A stretch of DNA of 64,000 nt from NCBI GenBank assembly GCA_030148485.1, contig JASBTJ010000085.1, positions 1 through 64,000 on the forward strand, given 5' to 3'. Under the pieces are notes generated by a model. The model was given only the letters and a program-made list of their open reading frames with translations. It was not told the DNA's origin and did not search any database. Source of the DNA: Gammaproteobacteria bacterium (lineage in GTDB: Bacteria; Pseudomonadota; Gammaproteobacteria; Chromatiales; Chromatiaceae). A program made the position numbers and the translations under genes. Of this stretch, positions 45,841 through 56,619 are shown one piece after another (position 1 is the stretch's first letter; the number at the start of each line of letters is the position of its first letter).

Positions 45841-48738
45841 TCAACCGATATCGGCCAACAACTTGTCCGCCTCGGCCTTCTGGTTATCATTGCCCTCGGC
45901 TTTGACCTCGTCCAGGATGCTCCGCGCGCCTTCCTTATCGCCCATTTCGACATAAGCGATGGCCAGGTCCAGCTTGGTCTGCACCTCGTCTTCGTCACCC
46001 AGTTGTTCCGAGAACGGCGAGGGGATGTCCAGATCAGCGCCCGGCGCTGCGGTGGCGTCGGCACCAGCGGATTCCTGCTTGGGCAGATCCAGGCCTTCGA
46101 AATCCGCCGTCAACTGACTGAGTTCGTCGTCCAGCTCCGTCAGGTCGCTGAGTTCTTCCAGCTGGGCCTGCAGGGATTCGGCGTCGACCGAGCGGTCATC
46201 CAGTGGCGCAAAACCACTATCGACCATGGAGTCTTCCAGGCCGGTGTCCAGATCCAGTATCAGGCTGTCGTCACTGACCTGATCGTCAACCTTGGGCTTG
46301 GCCGGATCCATATCCAAATCCGGCAATTCCAGGTCGATGGATTCGAGCCCGTCGATGCTTTCATCGTCCTGACTGATGCTGTGCGGCATGGACATGTCGT
46401 CCAGGTCGAGCGTCAGGTCCAGGTCGGCGTCGCCCGGTGCGTCCCCGACGGCCCCCTGGCGATCGGCATCGGCCTGTTGCACGGCTTCGCCGTCCGGCGA
46501 CGTTTCGGCCAACGGGGGCACTTGCAGGGACGATTGTTCGTCAAAGCCGGACAGCGGATCGATGCCCGCCGGCTCGCTGGGTTCGAAATCGGCCAAGCCA
46601 TCGTCACTCCGAGGCACGCTGGCCGCCACCGTGGCGGTGAACAACGGATACTCCGGCGCAAGGTCACGACCCATATCGCAGACCCGCTGCCAGGCCGCCC
46701 CATCGACGCCGTCCTGACCGGCGTCCGCCAGTTGTTGTGCACAATCGGTGAACGCGCCGACGTTGCGGTTGGCGTAATACACTTCCAACAACTTGAACTT
46801 GAGCGCCAAGCGGTCCGGGTCCCGGTTCAGCGCCTGACTGAGCAGCTCTTCCGCCTGATCGTAGCGGCCGTAAGCGATGTAGACATCGGCTTCCGACACC
46901 GGATCGACCTCGCTCGTCTCGTCAGCCAGGGAATGCATCTCACTGGCGGAAAACTCGCTGAGGAAGGACGTGTCGTGATCGCCGCCCGCGGTGTCCTCGG
47001 GCGGCATATCCAGGTCGGCGTCATCGACACCAGGCTCGAGCAGGATGCTTTCCTCAGCATCGTCGGCGACCTGCTGCTCCGCCGGTACGTCGGACTCGTC
47101 CTTGGACTTGCGACGCAACAACATCAGCAAGCCGAGCAACAGTGCCACCACTGCCGCGGCGGCACCGGCCAACAGCCCGGGTTCGCCCAGCAAGCGGTCG
47201 ATCAAACCGGCCTTGGCTGGCGGGACGGAGTCGGCATCCTCGCCGGTTGCAACCGGCGCTTCGGCAGTCGCCTCGGGCTGATCGTCGGCAACCGCCGCCG
47301 GGGCCTGTGCTGCGGCATCGTCCGTCGGCGCAACCTCCGCGGACGGTTCGGTGGCGTCCGCGACAGCTGCGGCGCCATTGTCATCAGCAGGCGCCGTTGC
47401 GTCCTCGGCCACGTCCGCAGCCCCGGCATCCGCGCCAGCGGTCGCCGGCTCGTCCGTAGCGGCAGCGGCATCGCTCGGGGCGACGGCCTCTTCGCCAGCG
47501 GCAATCGCAGCCGTTGTTTCGGCAGGGCCGGCGGCGTTGTCCGCCGACGCCGCTGGTTCCGCACCTTCGATCCCGCCCGGCGCTACTGGTTGACCAGCCT
47601 GATCTGCCTGGCCTTCTTCCGTGGCCACCTGCAAGCGCGCCAGTTGTTCGTCCTTCAGACTGAGCAAGCGCTGCATGTCCGCCAGCTGCTGCTCCAAGGT
47701 GCTGACTTCCTCGCGCAGGTTGTCGGCCGCTTGACGGGAGGTCTCGGCATTCTCACGTGCCAGCAGCAGGGCATTTTCCAGATCGGCAGCGGTCTTGCCG
47801 GCCGTCGTCTGGTCGCCCGCACCCGCCTCGCCCTCGCCCTCGGGGCTGGGTGTGGCGATTCGCAGCTCGGCATCCTTGGCCGACGCATCGGCAACCGCAT
47901 CGGGCGAACCTGTGGCGGCGTCCCCGGCGGATTCGGCGTCTGCCGCACCGTCCTGCAATGGTTCGGCAGAGGGCTGGGCACGGGCCGCCAAGGCGGTGTC
48001 CTGGGCGGACCGGTACGCCGCATTGGCATTGGTACGCGACAAGGCCAACATATCGTCCCGACTGGGAACCCGCAGGATACGGCCCTTTTTCAGTCGATTG
48101 ATGTCCCCGGCGATGAAGGCGTCGGGATTGGCCTTGTACAAGGCCATCAGGGTCTGGGTGAGACTGACCCCGCTGGGGCGCAATTCCTTGGCGATGCCCC
48201 ACAGGGTGTCGCTATTCTGCACCCGGTACTCGTTCGGTAGTACGGCGCGTGCCGTCGGAGCCTGATACTGGCTGGCGGACGATGGCGTTCCCGCGCTCAC
48301 CGAGGTCTGGCTGCGATCCACTCGACCTGGACGCCGCTCCAAGGTGGTAGGCGGATCCAGCAGCACGGTGTATTCGCGCACCAACTTGCCCTTGGGCCAG
48401 TTGATTTCCAGGAGGAAATTCAGAAAGGGCTCACGTATCGGGTTATCACTGTAGACCCGGATAACCGACTGCCCGGCCTTGTTGACCATGGGCACGAAAC
48501 GCAGCCGTGACAGATAGAAGGGGCGCTCCACCCCGGCGCGCTGGAAGGCCTCCGGCGATGCCAAGCGAACCTTCAGACTGTCCAACTCGGTGGGATCGAC
48601 AGAGAGTAGCTTGACCTCTGCCTCGAAATTCTGATTGAGCGCGGATCGGGTCTGAATATCCCCCAGCCCGAGGGCCAGGGCTGTGGCCGAAACGACCATG
48701 CTGATCAGAGCCACAGCCGGAGCCAGCTTGCGGGCCAT
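45841..48738 (-). CDS. fimV: FimV-like polar hub protein with LysM domain
   Basis: A 965-residue inner-membrane protein that in Pseudomonas organises the cell pole and type IV pilus function. It has a signal/anchor sequence (1-24), a beta domain, a periplasmic LysM domain (about 175-225; YRVQNSDTLWGIAKEL, INRLKKGRILRVPS), a coiled coil (NLREEVSTLEQQLADMQRLL), an Ala/Pro/Asp-rich linker and one TM helix (GLLAGAAAAVVALLLGLLML). A very acidic cytoplasmic part with TPR-like motifs follows (EADVYIAYGRYDQAEELL), ending in the FimV_C domain (KLDLAIAYVEMGDKEGARSI). ATG 48738 has AGGAGG six bases upstream. A promoter at 48839-48867 is plausible. Confidence 0.92.
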   Translation of the reverse strand: MARKLAPAVALISMVVSATALALGLGDIQTRSALNQNFEAEVKLLSVDPTELDSLKVRLASPEAFQRAGVERPFYLSRLRFVPMVNKAGQSVIRVYSDNPIREPFLNFLLEINWPKGKLVREYTVLLDPPTTLERRPGRVDRSQTSVSAGTPSSASQYQAPTARAVLPNEYRVQNSDTLWGIAKELRPSGVSLTQTLMALYKANPDAFIAGDINRLKKGRILRVPSRDDMLALSRTNANAAYRSAQDTALAARAQPSAEPLQDGAADAESAGDAATGSPDAVADASAKDAELRIATPSPEGEGEAGAGDQTTAGKTAADLENALLLARENAETSRQAADNLREEVSTLEQQLADMQRLLSLKDEQLARLQVATEEGQADQAGQPVAPGGIEGAEPAASADNAAGPAETTAAIAAGEEAVAPSDAAAATDEPATAGADAGAADVAEDATAPADDNGAAAVADATEPSAEVAPTDDAAAQAPAAVADDQPEATAEAPVATGEDADSVPPAKAGLIDRLLGEPGLLAGAAAAVVALLLGLLMLLRRKSKDESDVPAEQQVADDAEESILLEPGVDDADLDMPPEDTAGGDHDTSFLSEFSASEMHSLADETSEVDPVSEADVYIAYGRYDQAEELLSQALNRDPDRLALKFKLLEVYYANRNVGAFTDCAQQLADAGQDGVDGAAWQRVCDMGRDLAPEYPLFTATVAASVPRSDDGLADFEPSEPAGIDPLSGFDEQSSLQVPPLAETSPDGEAVQQADADRQGAVGDAPGDADLDLTLDLDDMSMPHSISQDDESIDGLESIDLELPDLDMDPAKPKVDDQVSDDSLILDLDTGLEDSMVDSGFAPLDDRSVDAESLQAQLEELSDLTELDDELSQLTADFEGLDLPKQESAGADATAAPGADLDIPSPFSEQLGDEDEVQTKLDLAIAYVEMGDKEGARSILDEVKAEGNDNQKAEADKLLADIG

Positions 48739-48838
48739 GTGTCCTCCTATAATCGCGCCCTTGTGCCGGGCACGCCTTCCCATTTGGATTGGCACTTTGT
48801 TTTATATCTTTAAGAACGCGCCTGATAAATACGGCCTA

Positions 48839-48867
48839 ACTATAGCCCAGCCAACGGATTTCACCAA
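48839..48867 (-). promoter_or_regulatory. Candidate sigma-70 promoter of fimV
   Basis: TTGGTG (48862-48867) and TATAGT (48839-48844) on the minus strand are 17 bases apart in an AT-richer stretch about 100 bases before the fimV start. Confidence 0.45.
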
Positions 48868-48937
48868 TATGTGCAAGGCGTGCGGGCTGCCTGGGGCTTA
48901 TCCGCCGACCACCTGATCGGCGGAACCGTGACCCAGG

Positions 48938-50053
48938 TCACCGCGCGAGCAGGATCTGCAACATGCGCCGCAGGGGCTCGGCGGCTCCCCACAACAGTTG
49001 ATCACCGACAGTGAACGCGGACAAGTACTCGTTGCCCATGTTCATCTTGCGCAGTCGCCCCACCGGGACACTGAGCGTGCCCGTGACCTTCGCCGGCGTC
49101 AGCTCCGCCATGGTGAGGTCGCGTTCGTTGGGGACGACCTTCACCCAGTCATTGGCCGCGGCTAGCATGTCGTGGATCTCGTCCAGTGGGATGTCCTGCT
49201 TGAGCTTGATGGTCAGTGCCTGGCTGTGGGAACGCATGGCACCGATACGGACACAGATACCGTCGATGGGAATGCTGGTTTGGCGGCCGAGTATCTTGTT
49301 GGTCTCGACACCGCCCTTCCACTCTTCCTTGCTCTGACCGTTGTCCAGCTTCTTGTCGATCCAGGGAATCAGACTGCCCGCCAGGGGCACGCCGAAATTC
49401 TCCGTGGCGAAACTGTTGGCACGCATGGTTTCGGTAACGGCACGGTCGATGTCGAGTATCGCCGCGGCAGGATCCGACAGCATGGGTTCGGCACTGTTCT
49501 TGAGCTGCCCCATCTGGGTCAGCAGTTCGCGCATGTTACGTGCCCCGGCACCGGAGGCCGCCTGATAGGTCATGGCGGTCATCCATTCGATGTGATCGCC
49601 TTTGAACAGCCCACCCAAGGCCATCAGCATCAGGCTGACTGTGCAGTTGCCGCCGACGAAATCCTTCTTGCCGGCGTCCAGCGCGCGATCGATGACATTG
49701 CGGTTGACCGGATCCAGCACGATGATGGCGTCGTCCGCCATGCGCAGGGTGGATGCGGCGTCGATCCAGTAGCCCTGCCAGCCGGCCTCACGCAGCTTGC
49801 CGTACACCTCGGTGGTGTAGTCGCCGCCCTGGCAGGTGACGATCGCATCCATCCCCTTGAGCTCGTCGATATCGCTGGCGTCCTTGAGCGGTGCGATATC
49901 CTTGCCGATATCCGGGCCGGGCTGCCCCACCTGGGAGGTGGTGAAGAACACCGGCTCGTCGATGCCCGCGAAGTCGCTCTCCTCGCGCATGCGGTCCATC
50001 AGGACCGAACCCACCATGCCGCGCCAACCTACGAATCCAACCCGTTTCATCAT
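48938..50053 (-). CDS. asd: Aspartate-semialdehyde dehydrogenase
   Basis: Reduces aspartyl phosphate to the semialdehyde for Lys/DAP, Thr and Met synthesis. The 371-residue product matches the E. coli-type enzyme: [18 protein letters not shown] (NADP binding), [18 protein letters not shown] with the catalytic Cys, and a [17 protein letters not shown] segment. Two adjacent ATGs occur (50053, 50050); the first is five to six bases after GGGA. It lies between leuB and fimV, as in Pseudomonas. Confidence 0.97.
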   Translation of the reverse strand: MMKRVGFVGWRGMVGSVLMDRMREESDFAGIDEPVFFTTSQVGQPGPDIGKDIAPLKDASDIDELKGMDAIVTCQGGDYTTEVYGKLREAGWQGYWIDAASTLRMADDAIIVLDPVNRNVIDRALDAGKKDFVGGNCTVSLMLMALGGLFKGDHIEWMTAMTYQAASGAGARNMRELLTQMGQLKNSAEPMLSDPAAAILDIDRAVTETMRANSFATENFGVPLAGSLIPWIDKKLDNGQSKEEWKGGVETNKILGRQTSIPIDGICVRIGAMRSHSQALTIKLKQDIPLDEIHDMLAAANDWVKVVPNERDLTMAELTPAKVTGTLSVPVGRLRKMNMGNEYLSAFTVGDQLLWGAAEPLRRMLQILLAR

Positions 50054-50160
50054 GCTTTTCCCAATCGAAATTTACCGCTGAGACGCGGATAGGCAGAGCA
50101 GTCGATGCGCGAAGACATCCACTGTTTGGTGCCTTCGCGCCTCTGCGATCCAATGACCAA

Positions 50161-51237
50161 TCAAAGCGCCGCGACGATGGCGTCGCCCATGGCCTCGGTG
50201 CCGACTTCGGTCATGCCGTCCGACATGATGTCCGCCGTGCGCAGGCCGTTATCCAACACCTTGTTGACCGCGGCCTCGATCTTGTCGGCCAGTGCGCCTT
50301 CGTCCAGCGAGTAACGCAGCATCATCGCCACCGAGAGGATGGTGGCGATGGGGTTGGCGACACCCTGGCCGGCGATGTCCGGCGCCGAGCCGTGAATCGG
50401 CTCGTACATGCCCTGCCCCTTCTCGTTCAGCGAGGCCGACGGCAGCATGCCGATGGAACCGGTCAGCATGGCGGCACAGTCGGACAGGATGTCACCGAAC
50501 ATATTGGTCGTGACCATCACGTCGAACTGCTTGGGCGCACGCACCAGCTGCATGGCGGCATTGTCCACGTACATGTGCGACAGCTCGATCTGCGGATACT
50601 CGGCCTTCACCACGCGGGTGGCGACTTCGCGCCACAGCTCGGTGCACTCGAGCACGTTGGCCTTGTCCACCGAGCATACCCGCTTGTTGCGCTTCATGGC
50701 GATGTCACAGGCGGATCGCACGATGCGCTCGATCTCGTGTTCGGCATACACCAGGGTGTTGAAGCCCTGCTTCTCGCCGTTGTCCAGGGTGCGGATGCCG
50801 CGCGGTTGACCGAAGTAGATGCCGCCGGTGAGCTCGCGCACGATCATCAGATCCAGACCGGACACCACCTCGGGCTTCAGCGTAGAGGCGCCCGCCAGCT
50901 GCGGGTACAGAATGGCCGGACGCAGGTTGGAGAACAGGCCCAGGCCGGCGCGAAGGCCCAGCAGCCCCTTCTCCGGGCGCACCGAGATGTCCAGCGATTC
51001 CCACTTGTAGCCACCGACCGCACCCAGCAGGATGGCGTCCGCCTCCTTGGCCATGTCCAGGGTCGCGTCGGGCAGCGGCGTGCCGACGGCGTCGTAGCCG
51101 GCACCGCCGACCAGGCCCTCGTCCAGTTCCACGTCCAGGCCATGCTCGCCGGCAAGGACATCGAGAACCTTCACCGCCTCCGCGACGATCTCGGGGCCGA
51201 TGCCGTCACCCGGCAGTACCAGAATACGTTTGCTCAT
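50161..51237 (-). CDS. leuB: 3-isopropylmalate dehydrogenase
   Basis: NAD-dependent oxidative decarboxylation of 3-isopropylmalate. The 358-residue product has [20 protein letters not shown], the substrate-binding [14 protein letters not shown] with the family Tyr, [13 protein letters not shown] with the catalytic Lys, and [18 protein letters not shown]. It follows leuD after 111 bases in which I see no gene, and precedes asd by 107 bases. Confidence 0.97.
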   Translation of the reverse strand: MSKRILVLPGDGIGPEIVAEAVKVLDVLAGEHGLDVELDEGLVGGAGYDAVGTPLPDATLDMAKEADAILLGAVGGYKWESLDISVRPEKGLLGLRAGLGLFSNLRPAILYPQLAGASTLKPEVVSGLDLMIVRELTGGIYFGQPRGIRTLDNGEKQGFNTLVYAEHEIERIVRSACDIAMKRNKRVCSVDKANVLECTELWREVATRVVKAEYPQIELSHMYVDNAAMQLVRAPKQFDVMVTTNMFGDILSDCAAMLTGSIGMLPSASLNEKGQGMYEPIHGSAPDIAGQGVANPIATILSVAMMLRYSLDEGALADKIEAAVNKVLDNGLRTADIMSDGMTEVGTEAMGDAIVAAL

Positions 51238-51348
51238 AGTCGAACCTTGTTCCGAAATTTATTTGGTGAACCACAGAACCGTGGCATGTGCCTTGATGCC
51301 AACAGCTGGAGGCAAACCGGTGACGCCCGGCGCCTTTGCGGTGGCTGC

Positions 51349-51987
51349 CTAATTGAACAACCAGGGCGCCTCGGCCTTGCGCTTCGCCTCATAGGCCTTG
51401 ATCTCGTCCCCGTGCGCCAGGGTCAGGCCGATGTCGTCCAGACCCTCGATCAGGCAATGCTTGCGGAAGGCGTCCACCGCAAAGGCGATCTCTTCGCCAT
51501 CGGCCAAGGTCAGCTTTTGCGCCGGCAGGTCGACGGTGATCCGCAACGCCGCATCGCCCAGTGCCTTGGCGAACAACCCATCCACCACTTTGGCGTCCAA
51601 CACGATGGGCAGGATGCCGTTTTTAAAGCTGTTGTTGAAGAAGATGTCGGCAAAGCTGGGCGCGATGATCACCTTGAAGCCATAGTCTTCCAAGGCCCAA
51701 GGGGCGTGCTCACGCGATGAGCCGCAGCCGAAGTTCTCCCGCGCCAGCAGAATCTGCGCCCCGCTGTAGCGCGGGTCGTTGAGTACGAAGTCCCGGTTGA
51801 GCGGGCGCGTGCTGTTGTCCATGCCCGGCTCGCCGTGATCCAGGTAACGCCACTCGTCGAACAGGTTCGGGCCGAAGCCGGTGCGCTTGATGGATTTCAG
51901 GAACTGCTTGGGGATGATGGCATCGGTATCCACGTTGGAACGGTCCAACGGGCAGACGATGCCGGTGAATGTCTCGAACTTTTCCAT
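51349..51987 (-). CDS. leuD: 3-isopropylmalate dehydratase small subunit
   Basis: Forms the swivelling small subunit of isopropylmalate isomerase with LeuC. The 212-residue product has [20 protein letters not shown] and the active-site loop [18 protein letters not shown] 51987 is chosen because AAGGAGG lies six bases upstream; the open frame continues to 52050 inside leuC without homology. It begins 10 bases after the leuC stop. Confidence 0.97.
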   Translation of the reverse strand: MEKFETFTGIVCPLDRSNVDTDAIIPKQFLKSIKRTGFGPNLFDEWRYLDHGEPGMDNSTRPLNRDFVLNDPRYSGAQILLARENFGCGSSREHAPWALEDYGFKVIIAPSFADIFFNNSFKNGILPIVLDAKVVDGLFAKALGDAALRITVDLPAQKLTLADGEEIAFAVDAFRKHCLIEGLDDIGLTLAHGDEIKAYEAKRKAEAPWLFN

Positions 51988-51997
51988 AGTCGCCTCC

Positions 51998-53416
51998 TTA
52001 CAGTTCCCGCACATCGACGAAGTGGCCGGCCACCGCAGCGGCAGCGGCAATGGCCGGGCTCACCAGGTGGGTACGCCCCCCCCGCCCCTGGCGGCCTTCG
52101 AAGTTACGATTGGAGGTGGAGGCGCAGCGCTCGCCCGGCTCCAGACGGTCGGCGTTCATCGCCAGGCACATGGAGCACCCGGGCTCGCGCCACTCGAAGC
52201 CGGCCGCGACGAAGATCCTGTCCAGACCTTCTTCCTCGGCCTGTTTTTTCACCAGGCCCGAGCCCGGCACCACCATGGCCAGTTTGACGTTGCCGGCCAC
52301 CTTCTTGCCTTTTGCCACCGCAGCGGCGGCACGCAGGTCCTCGATGCGCGAGTTGGTGCAGGAGCCGATGAACACCTTGTCCACCGTGATCTCATTGACC
52401 GGCGTGCCGGCGGTCAGCCCCATGTAGTCCAGCGCACGCTGCATGCCGCCGGCTTTTACGCTGTCGGCGTCATCGGCCGGGTTGGGCACGCGATCATTGA
52501 CGCCCACCACCATCTCCGGCGACGTGCCCCAGGTGACCTGCGGCTGGATGCCGGCGGCGTCGATCACCACCTCCTTGTCGAACACCGCACCCACGTCGCT
52601 GTGCAGCGTCCGCCAGTAGGCCACCGCGGCGTCCCAATGCTCGGCGCTCGGTGCGTAGGGCCGTCCCTTTACATAGGCGATGGTCTTGTCGTCCACGGCG
52701 ACGAAACCGGCGCGGGCACCCGCCTCGATGGCCATATTGCACACGGTCATACGACCCTCGATGGACAGATCGCGAATGGCCTGGCCGGCAAACTCGATGG
52801 CATACCCGGTACCGCCTGCGGTACCGATCTCGCCAATGATCGCCAGCACGATGTCCTTGGCCGTCACACCCGGGCCCACCTTGCCGTCCACGGTCACCCG
52901 CATGGCCTTGGACTTCTTCTGGATCAGGCATTGAGTGGCCAGTACGTGTTCGACTTCCGAGGTGCCGATACCGTGCGCCAGGGCGCCGAAGGCGCCGTGG
53001 GTCGAGGTGTGCGAGTCGCCGCACACCACGGTCATGCCGGGCAGGGTCGCGCCCTGCTCCGGCCCCATGACATGCACAATGCCCTGGCGCACATCATTCA
53101 TGGAAAACTCGACGATGCCGAAGTCCGCGCAATTCTGGTCCAGGGTTTCCACCTGGGTGCGGGAAATGGGATCGACGATACCAGCCACGCCGCTGGTGCG
53201 CTCGTCGCGGGTGGTCGGCACGTTATGATCCGGCGTGGCCAGGTTGGCCGATGCTCGCCAAGGCTGGCGCCCAGCAATGCGCAGACCTTCGAAGGCCTGG
53301 GGCGAGGTCACCTCATGCACCAGCTGGCGGTCGATGTAGAGCAGCGCGGTGCCGTCCTCGTCGGTACGCACCACATGGGCATCCCACAACTTGTCGTAAA
53401 GGGTCTTGGCGGTCAT
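51998..53416 (-). CDS. leuC: 3-isopropylmalate dehydratase large subunit
   Basis: Aconitase-family enzyme isomerising 2- to 3-isopropylmalate with LeuD. The 472-residue product has [20 protein letters not shown] and the 4Fe-4S ligands in [17 protein letters not shown] and [16 protein letters not shown] lies six bases before ATG. First gene of leuCDB. Its ribosome site is only three bases from the end of repeat copy 3, so the repeat would be part of the 5' leader unless the promoter lies within it. A LysR regulator is transcribed divergently on the other side. Confidence 0.97.
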   Translation of the reverse strand: MTAKTLYDKLWDAHVVRTDEDGTALLYIDRQLVHEVTSPQAFEGLRIAGRQPWRASANLATPDHNVPTTRDERTSGVAGIVDPISRTQVETLDQNCADFGIVEFSMNDVRQGIVHVMGPEQGATLPGMTVVCGDSHTSTHGAFGALAHGIGTSEVEHVLATQCLIQKKSKAMRVTVDGKVGPGVTAKDIVLAIIGEIGTAGGTGYAIEFAGQAIRDLSIEGRMTVCNMAIEAGARAGFVAVDDKTIAYVKGRPYAPSAEHWDAAVAYWRTLHSDVGAVFDKEVVIDAAGIQPQVTWGTSPEMVVGVNDRVPNPADDADSVKAGGMQRALDYMGLTAGTPVNEITVDKVFIGSCTNSRIEDLRAAAAVAKGKKVAGNVKLAMVVPGSGLVKKQAEEEGLDRIFVAAGFEWREPGCSMCLAMNADRLEPGERCASTSNRNFEGRQGRGGRTHLVSPAIAAAAAVAGHFVDVREL

Positions 53417-53431
53417 CTGCGGCTCCTTGAG

Positions 53432-53580
53432 GGAAGCGCCGAATCAGTCCATCCGGGACTGCTCAGCGCACGCTGCGCGGCAAACGCGGTTACTGCTTGC
53501 TGCAAAACCGGTCACTGTCCGTGACCGGTTTTGGCGGCACCTCCCTGTGCCGCGGAACCGCTGAATTTTTCAGCAGTTCC
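53432..53580 (-). repeat. 150 bp multi-hairpin MITE-like repeat, copy 3
   Basis: Inverted relative to copies 1 and 2, 149 bp. Read on the minus strand the first hairpin is GGAACTGCTGAA with TTCAGCGGTTCC. It differs in sequence from copy 1 on both arms but still pairs. The third hairpin AAAACCGGTCAC with GTGACCGGTTTT is perfect. Flanks are TTAA (53581-53584) and TGAG (53428-53431), so no exact target duplication remains. It fills most of the leuC/LysR intergenic region. Confidence 0.85.
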
Positions 53581-53660
53581 TTAAGCTGGTGGAAACATAG
53601 CCACCGATCATCTATAAATCTAATTCATATTTTTTATTTTTCGGATTCCTATAGAGAATA

Positions 53661-54536
53661 ATGGAGATCCACGCCCTCACCGCCTTCGTGGAAGTCGCCC
53701 GCACCGGATCCTTTTCGGTTGCCGCCGAGCACCTGTTCCTGACCCAGCCGGCGGTCAGCAAACGGGTCGCGGCGCTGGAAAGCGAACTGGGCACTCCGCT
53801 GTTCGACCGCATTGGTCGCAAGGTCACCCTGACCGAGGCGGGCAATGCCCTGCTGCCCCAGGCCAGCCGACTGTTGCAGGAGGCCGCCGAGATGAAGCGT
53901 CTGGCCGCCAGCCTCACAGCCGGGGTCAGCGGGACCTTGAACATGGGCACCAGTCACCACATCGGCCTTCACCGTCTGCCGCCGGTGTTGCGGGCCTTCA
54001 CCCGGGCATACCCCGAGGCCCAGTTGGATATCGACTTCATGGATTCGGAGGCCGCCTGTCGCGCGGTGGAGGCCGGCGACCTGGAGCTGGCCGTGGTCAC
54101 CCTGCCCAATCAGCCGTCCGACGCCTTGGGCATCACCCCGCTGTGGCAGGACCGGCTGGTGTTCATGGTGCATCGGGATCACCCCTTGGCTGGCGAAACG
54201 CAAGTCACGCTCCAGACCCTGGCCGCGCACCGCGCGGTCCTGCCCGGACCATCGACCTACACCCGCGGCATCCTTACCCGTGCGCTGGCCGGGGCGGGTC
54301 TCAAGCTCCAGGTCGCCATGTCCACCAACTACCTGGAAACCCTGAAGATGCTCGTGGCAACGGGACTGGGCTGGAGCCTGCTGCCTGCCACCATGCTCGA
54401 CGAAGGCGTCACGGAACTACCCGTGCCGCTACAGCTGTCGCGCCAACTGGGCATCGTCATCCACCGCAAGCGCACCCTGTCCAACGCGGCACGCGCCATG
54501 GTGGAGACCTGCATCTCGCAGGCCGGCAAGTGCTGA
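53661..54536 (+). CDS. LysR-family regulator next to leuCDB
   Basis: A 291-residue LysR regulator: winged HTH at 1-60 (LTAFVEVARTGSFSVAAEHL then FLTQPAVSKRVAALESELG) and a periplasmic-binding-like effector domain (about 90-285). It is divergent from leuC, the classic LysR arrangement, so regulation of leucine synthesis is the simplest inference. An AT-rich stretch (53606-53660) upstream probably holds its promoter and operator. The 149 bp repeat now separates that region from leuC. Confidence 0.88.
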   Translation: MEIHALTAFVEVARTGSFSVAAEHLFLTQPAVSKRVAALESELGTPLFDRIGRKVTLTEAGNALLPQASRLLQEAAEMKRLAASLTAGVSGTLNMGTSHHIGLHRLPPVLRAFTRAYPEAQLDIDFMDSEAACRAVEAGDLELAVVTLPNQPSDALGITPLWQDRLVFMVHRDHPLAGETQVTLQTLAAHRAVLPGPSTYTRGILTRALAGAGLKLQVAMSTNYLETLKMLVATGLGWSLLPATMLDEGVTELPVPLQLSRQLGIVIHRKRTLSNAARAMVETCISQAGKC

Positions 54537-54626
54537 ACATCCTTGCAACCGCTTCCGGCCTGCCGACAGCGGCGGATTCCGGTAAAATGCGCGCCCTTGC
54601 CCGATTCAGCCAACCGAGGCCAACCG

Positions 54627-54932
54627 GTGGACCAAGACATCAAGATCGACTCCCGCGACCTGCTCAACGCGCAGACCGCCAAGATCGCCTGGGAAGAGCT
54701 GCAAAAGCACTTCGCCCGGGGCGTGGTCATCAAGGTCGCGCCGGAACTGGACCTGGTACAGGTTGCCGCCCAAGTCATCGCCGACGACAAGGCGCAAGTG
54801 GAGGCCTGGATGGCGTCCGGTCAGGTGGCGAACGCCGACGACGACGATGCGCGGACCTGGGTGGCATCCCAGCCGATGTTCTGGGCGGTGGTCGTTGCAC
54901 CCTGGGTGCTGGTGCAGCCGATCACGGAATGA
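54627..54932 (+). CDS. DUF2288 domain protein
   Basis: A 101-residue protein matching DUF2288 along its whole length: LLNAQTAKIAWEELQKHFAR, LDLVQVAAQVIADDKAQVEA and the C-terminal FWAVVVAPWVLVQP. No function is known for the family. Start is GTG 54627, eight bases after GAGG; the open frame extends to 54543 without homology. Its 3' end overlaps the convergent Na/Pi cotransporter by 11 bases. Confidence 0.85.
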   Translation: MDQDIKIDSRDLLNAQTAKIAWEELQKHFARGVVIKVAPELDLVQVAAQVIADDKAQVEAWMASGQVANADDDDARTWVASQPMFWAVVVAPWVLVQPITE

Positions 54933-56619
54933 GCTGAGCGGGGCGCTCCCCGACCTCCTTGGCGGCGAGCACCTGGTCCGGGTGACGGACCGCGGCGAGC
55001 AGACCGGCAAGGTAGCCTGCGCCCTTCGCCACCTGCTGCGCGATACGCCGCAGCCTGCGCAATTGGTCCAGCAGTTCGCCGACCTGGGTCGCGGCGACCG
55101 GCGCCTTCGTACCCAACTGGAGCAGGGCGTTTTTCAGCTCACTGTACTGTCGGCCGATCGCATCGACCTCGGCTTGGCAAACCGCCATGTCGAACCCCTC
55201 CCCTTGCGGATCGGCATGGGCCAACAGCTGCGACACCTTGCCGACATAAGCCTGAGTCTGCGCCGTGATGCGCTCGTCCCGTGCATACTCGACCAGACTG
55301 CGGTCATTGGCATAGGCCTGCGCGATGTCGGCAATCTCGAGATAATACTGGCCGGTACGCATCACCGTTGGCAGTGCTTCGGCGACCGCGGCAGGTAGGC
55401 TTGACCGCTGCAAGCGGGTCATGAAATCCCCGATCGCGTTGGTCAGCTCCACCACCACCGCATGCTCTGCGCGCAACACCGACGGGGACTGTCGTTCGGC
55501 ACTGAGTACCGCCTGGGCCAAGCCCCGGGCATGTTGACCCACCCGCGCCGTTTCCAGTACCAACGCATTCAGTGCCAGCGACGGCATCACCACCACGTTG
55601 GGATCCAGATGCTTCGGTCGACCGGCGATCTCTTCATATGTGCGAAAACGGTTCGCCAGCCAATCACTCAGACGGCGGCTGAGCGGAAACATGATCAATA
55701 CGCCCAACAGGTTGAATGCGGTGTGAAACAGTGCCAGCGACACCGCCGGCGCGTCATGCAAGCCGAGCACGTCGCCCGTCGCGCGCACCAACCAAAGCAT
55801 GCCCGGCAACAGCAATAATGCGACAACCGCGGTGATCAGATTGAAAGCCATATGCGCGACGGCGACGCGTTTGGCGTTCGGCGTGGCACCGATCACCGCC
55901 AGGCCGGCCGTGGATGTGGTGCCGACGTTCGCGCCGATCACCATGGCGGCAGCACCGGCCAGGGACAACAACCCGCCGTTCGCGGCCGTCAGCGTGATGG
56001 CAATGGCCGCACTCGACGACTGGGTTACCAGGGTGATGAGGAACCCCATGGCGACATACAACGCCATGGCACCCAATCCGGTACCCAAGTCCCGCCCCGG
56101 TCCGATCATCCCGGTCAGGCCAGCGAAGGCGTCTTTGAGCACATCCAGACCGATGAAGAACAAACCGAATCCCACCAGGGTCCGACCGATTGCGCCGACC
56201 CGGCCATCGCCGGCGGCCAGGCGCAAGACCATGCCGACGCCGACCAACGGCAGGGCGAACAAGGCGAGCTTGAATTCGAAACCGACGCTGGCCACCAGCC
56301 AACCGGTCATGGTGGTGCCGACGTTCGAGCCGTAAATGACCCCCAACGCCTGATACAAGGTCAGCAGACCCGCGTTGACAAAGCCGATGGTCGCCACGGT
56401 CACTGCGCTGGACGACTGCACCAACGCGGTGATGCCGACGCCGGCCAGCACACCGCGCAAGGTGGACGAAGTCCAGGACCCGAGTATCTGGCGAAGCGCA
56501 CCGCCGGCCGCCACCCGCAGGCCGTCGGTGATCATCCCGACCGCCAGCAGGAACAGTCCCACGCCGCCGAGGGCACTGCCGGCGGCGACCAGCCATTGCC
56601 CCCCGCTCAGCTCAGCCAA
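54922..56619 (-). CDS. Na/phosphate cotransporter (NptA/YjbB-like) with PhoU-like tail
   Basis: A 565-residue protein with two inverted Na_Pi_cotrans repeats, each carrying a QSSSA motif (ALVQSSSAVTVATIGFVNAG and VTQSSSAAIAITLTAANGG), then from about residue 340 a cytoplasmic helical PhoU-like domain. It probably exports or imports phosphate with Na+. The start appears to be a TTG at 56619, overlapping the end of the RND pump gene by 8 bases, because later starts would remove the first helix. It is convergent with DUF2288. Confidence 0.88.
   Translation of the reverse strand: MAELSGGQWLVAAGSALGGVGLFLLAVGMITDGLRVAAGGALRQILGSWTSSTLRGVLAGVGITALVQSSSAVTVATIGFVNAGLLTLYQALGVIYGSNVGTTMTGWLVASVGFEFKLALFALPLVGVGMVLRLAAGDGRVGAIGRTLVGFGLFFIGLDVLKDAFAGLTGMIGPGRDLGTGLGAMALYVAMGFLITLVTQSSSAAIAITLTAANGGLLSLAGAAAMVIGANVGTTSTAGLAVIGATPNAKRVAVAHMAFNLITAVVALLLLPGMLWLVRATGDVLGLHDAPAVSLALFHTAFNLLGVLIMFPLSRRLSDWLANRFRTYEEIAGRPKHLDPNVVVMPSLALNALVLETARVGQHARGLAQAVLSAERQSPSVLRAEHAVVVELTNAIGDFMTRLQRSSLPAAVAEALPTVMRTGQYYLEIADIAQAYANDRSLVEYARDERITAQTQAYVGKVSQLLAHADPQGEGFDMAVCQAEVDAIGRQYSELKNALLQLGTKAPVAATQVGELLDQLRRLRRIAQQVAKGAGYLAGLLAAVRHPDQVLAAKEVGERPAQLIP

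Noticed and set aside
45817-48240. 807-codon open frame antisense to fimV
   Set aside because: It is a by-product of the biased Asp/Ala/Glu-rich fimV coding sequence; the translation resembles no protein family.
50054-50160. GC-rich inverted motifs between asd and leuB (GCGAAG/CTTCGC and GCAGAG/CTCTGC)
   Set aside because: They may be a decayed dispersed repeat, but I see no second copy in the window and no T-run, so no feature is claimed.
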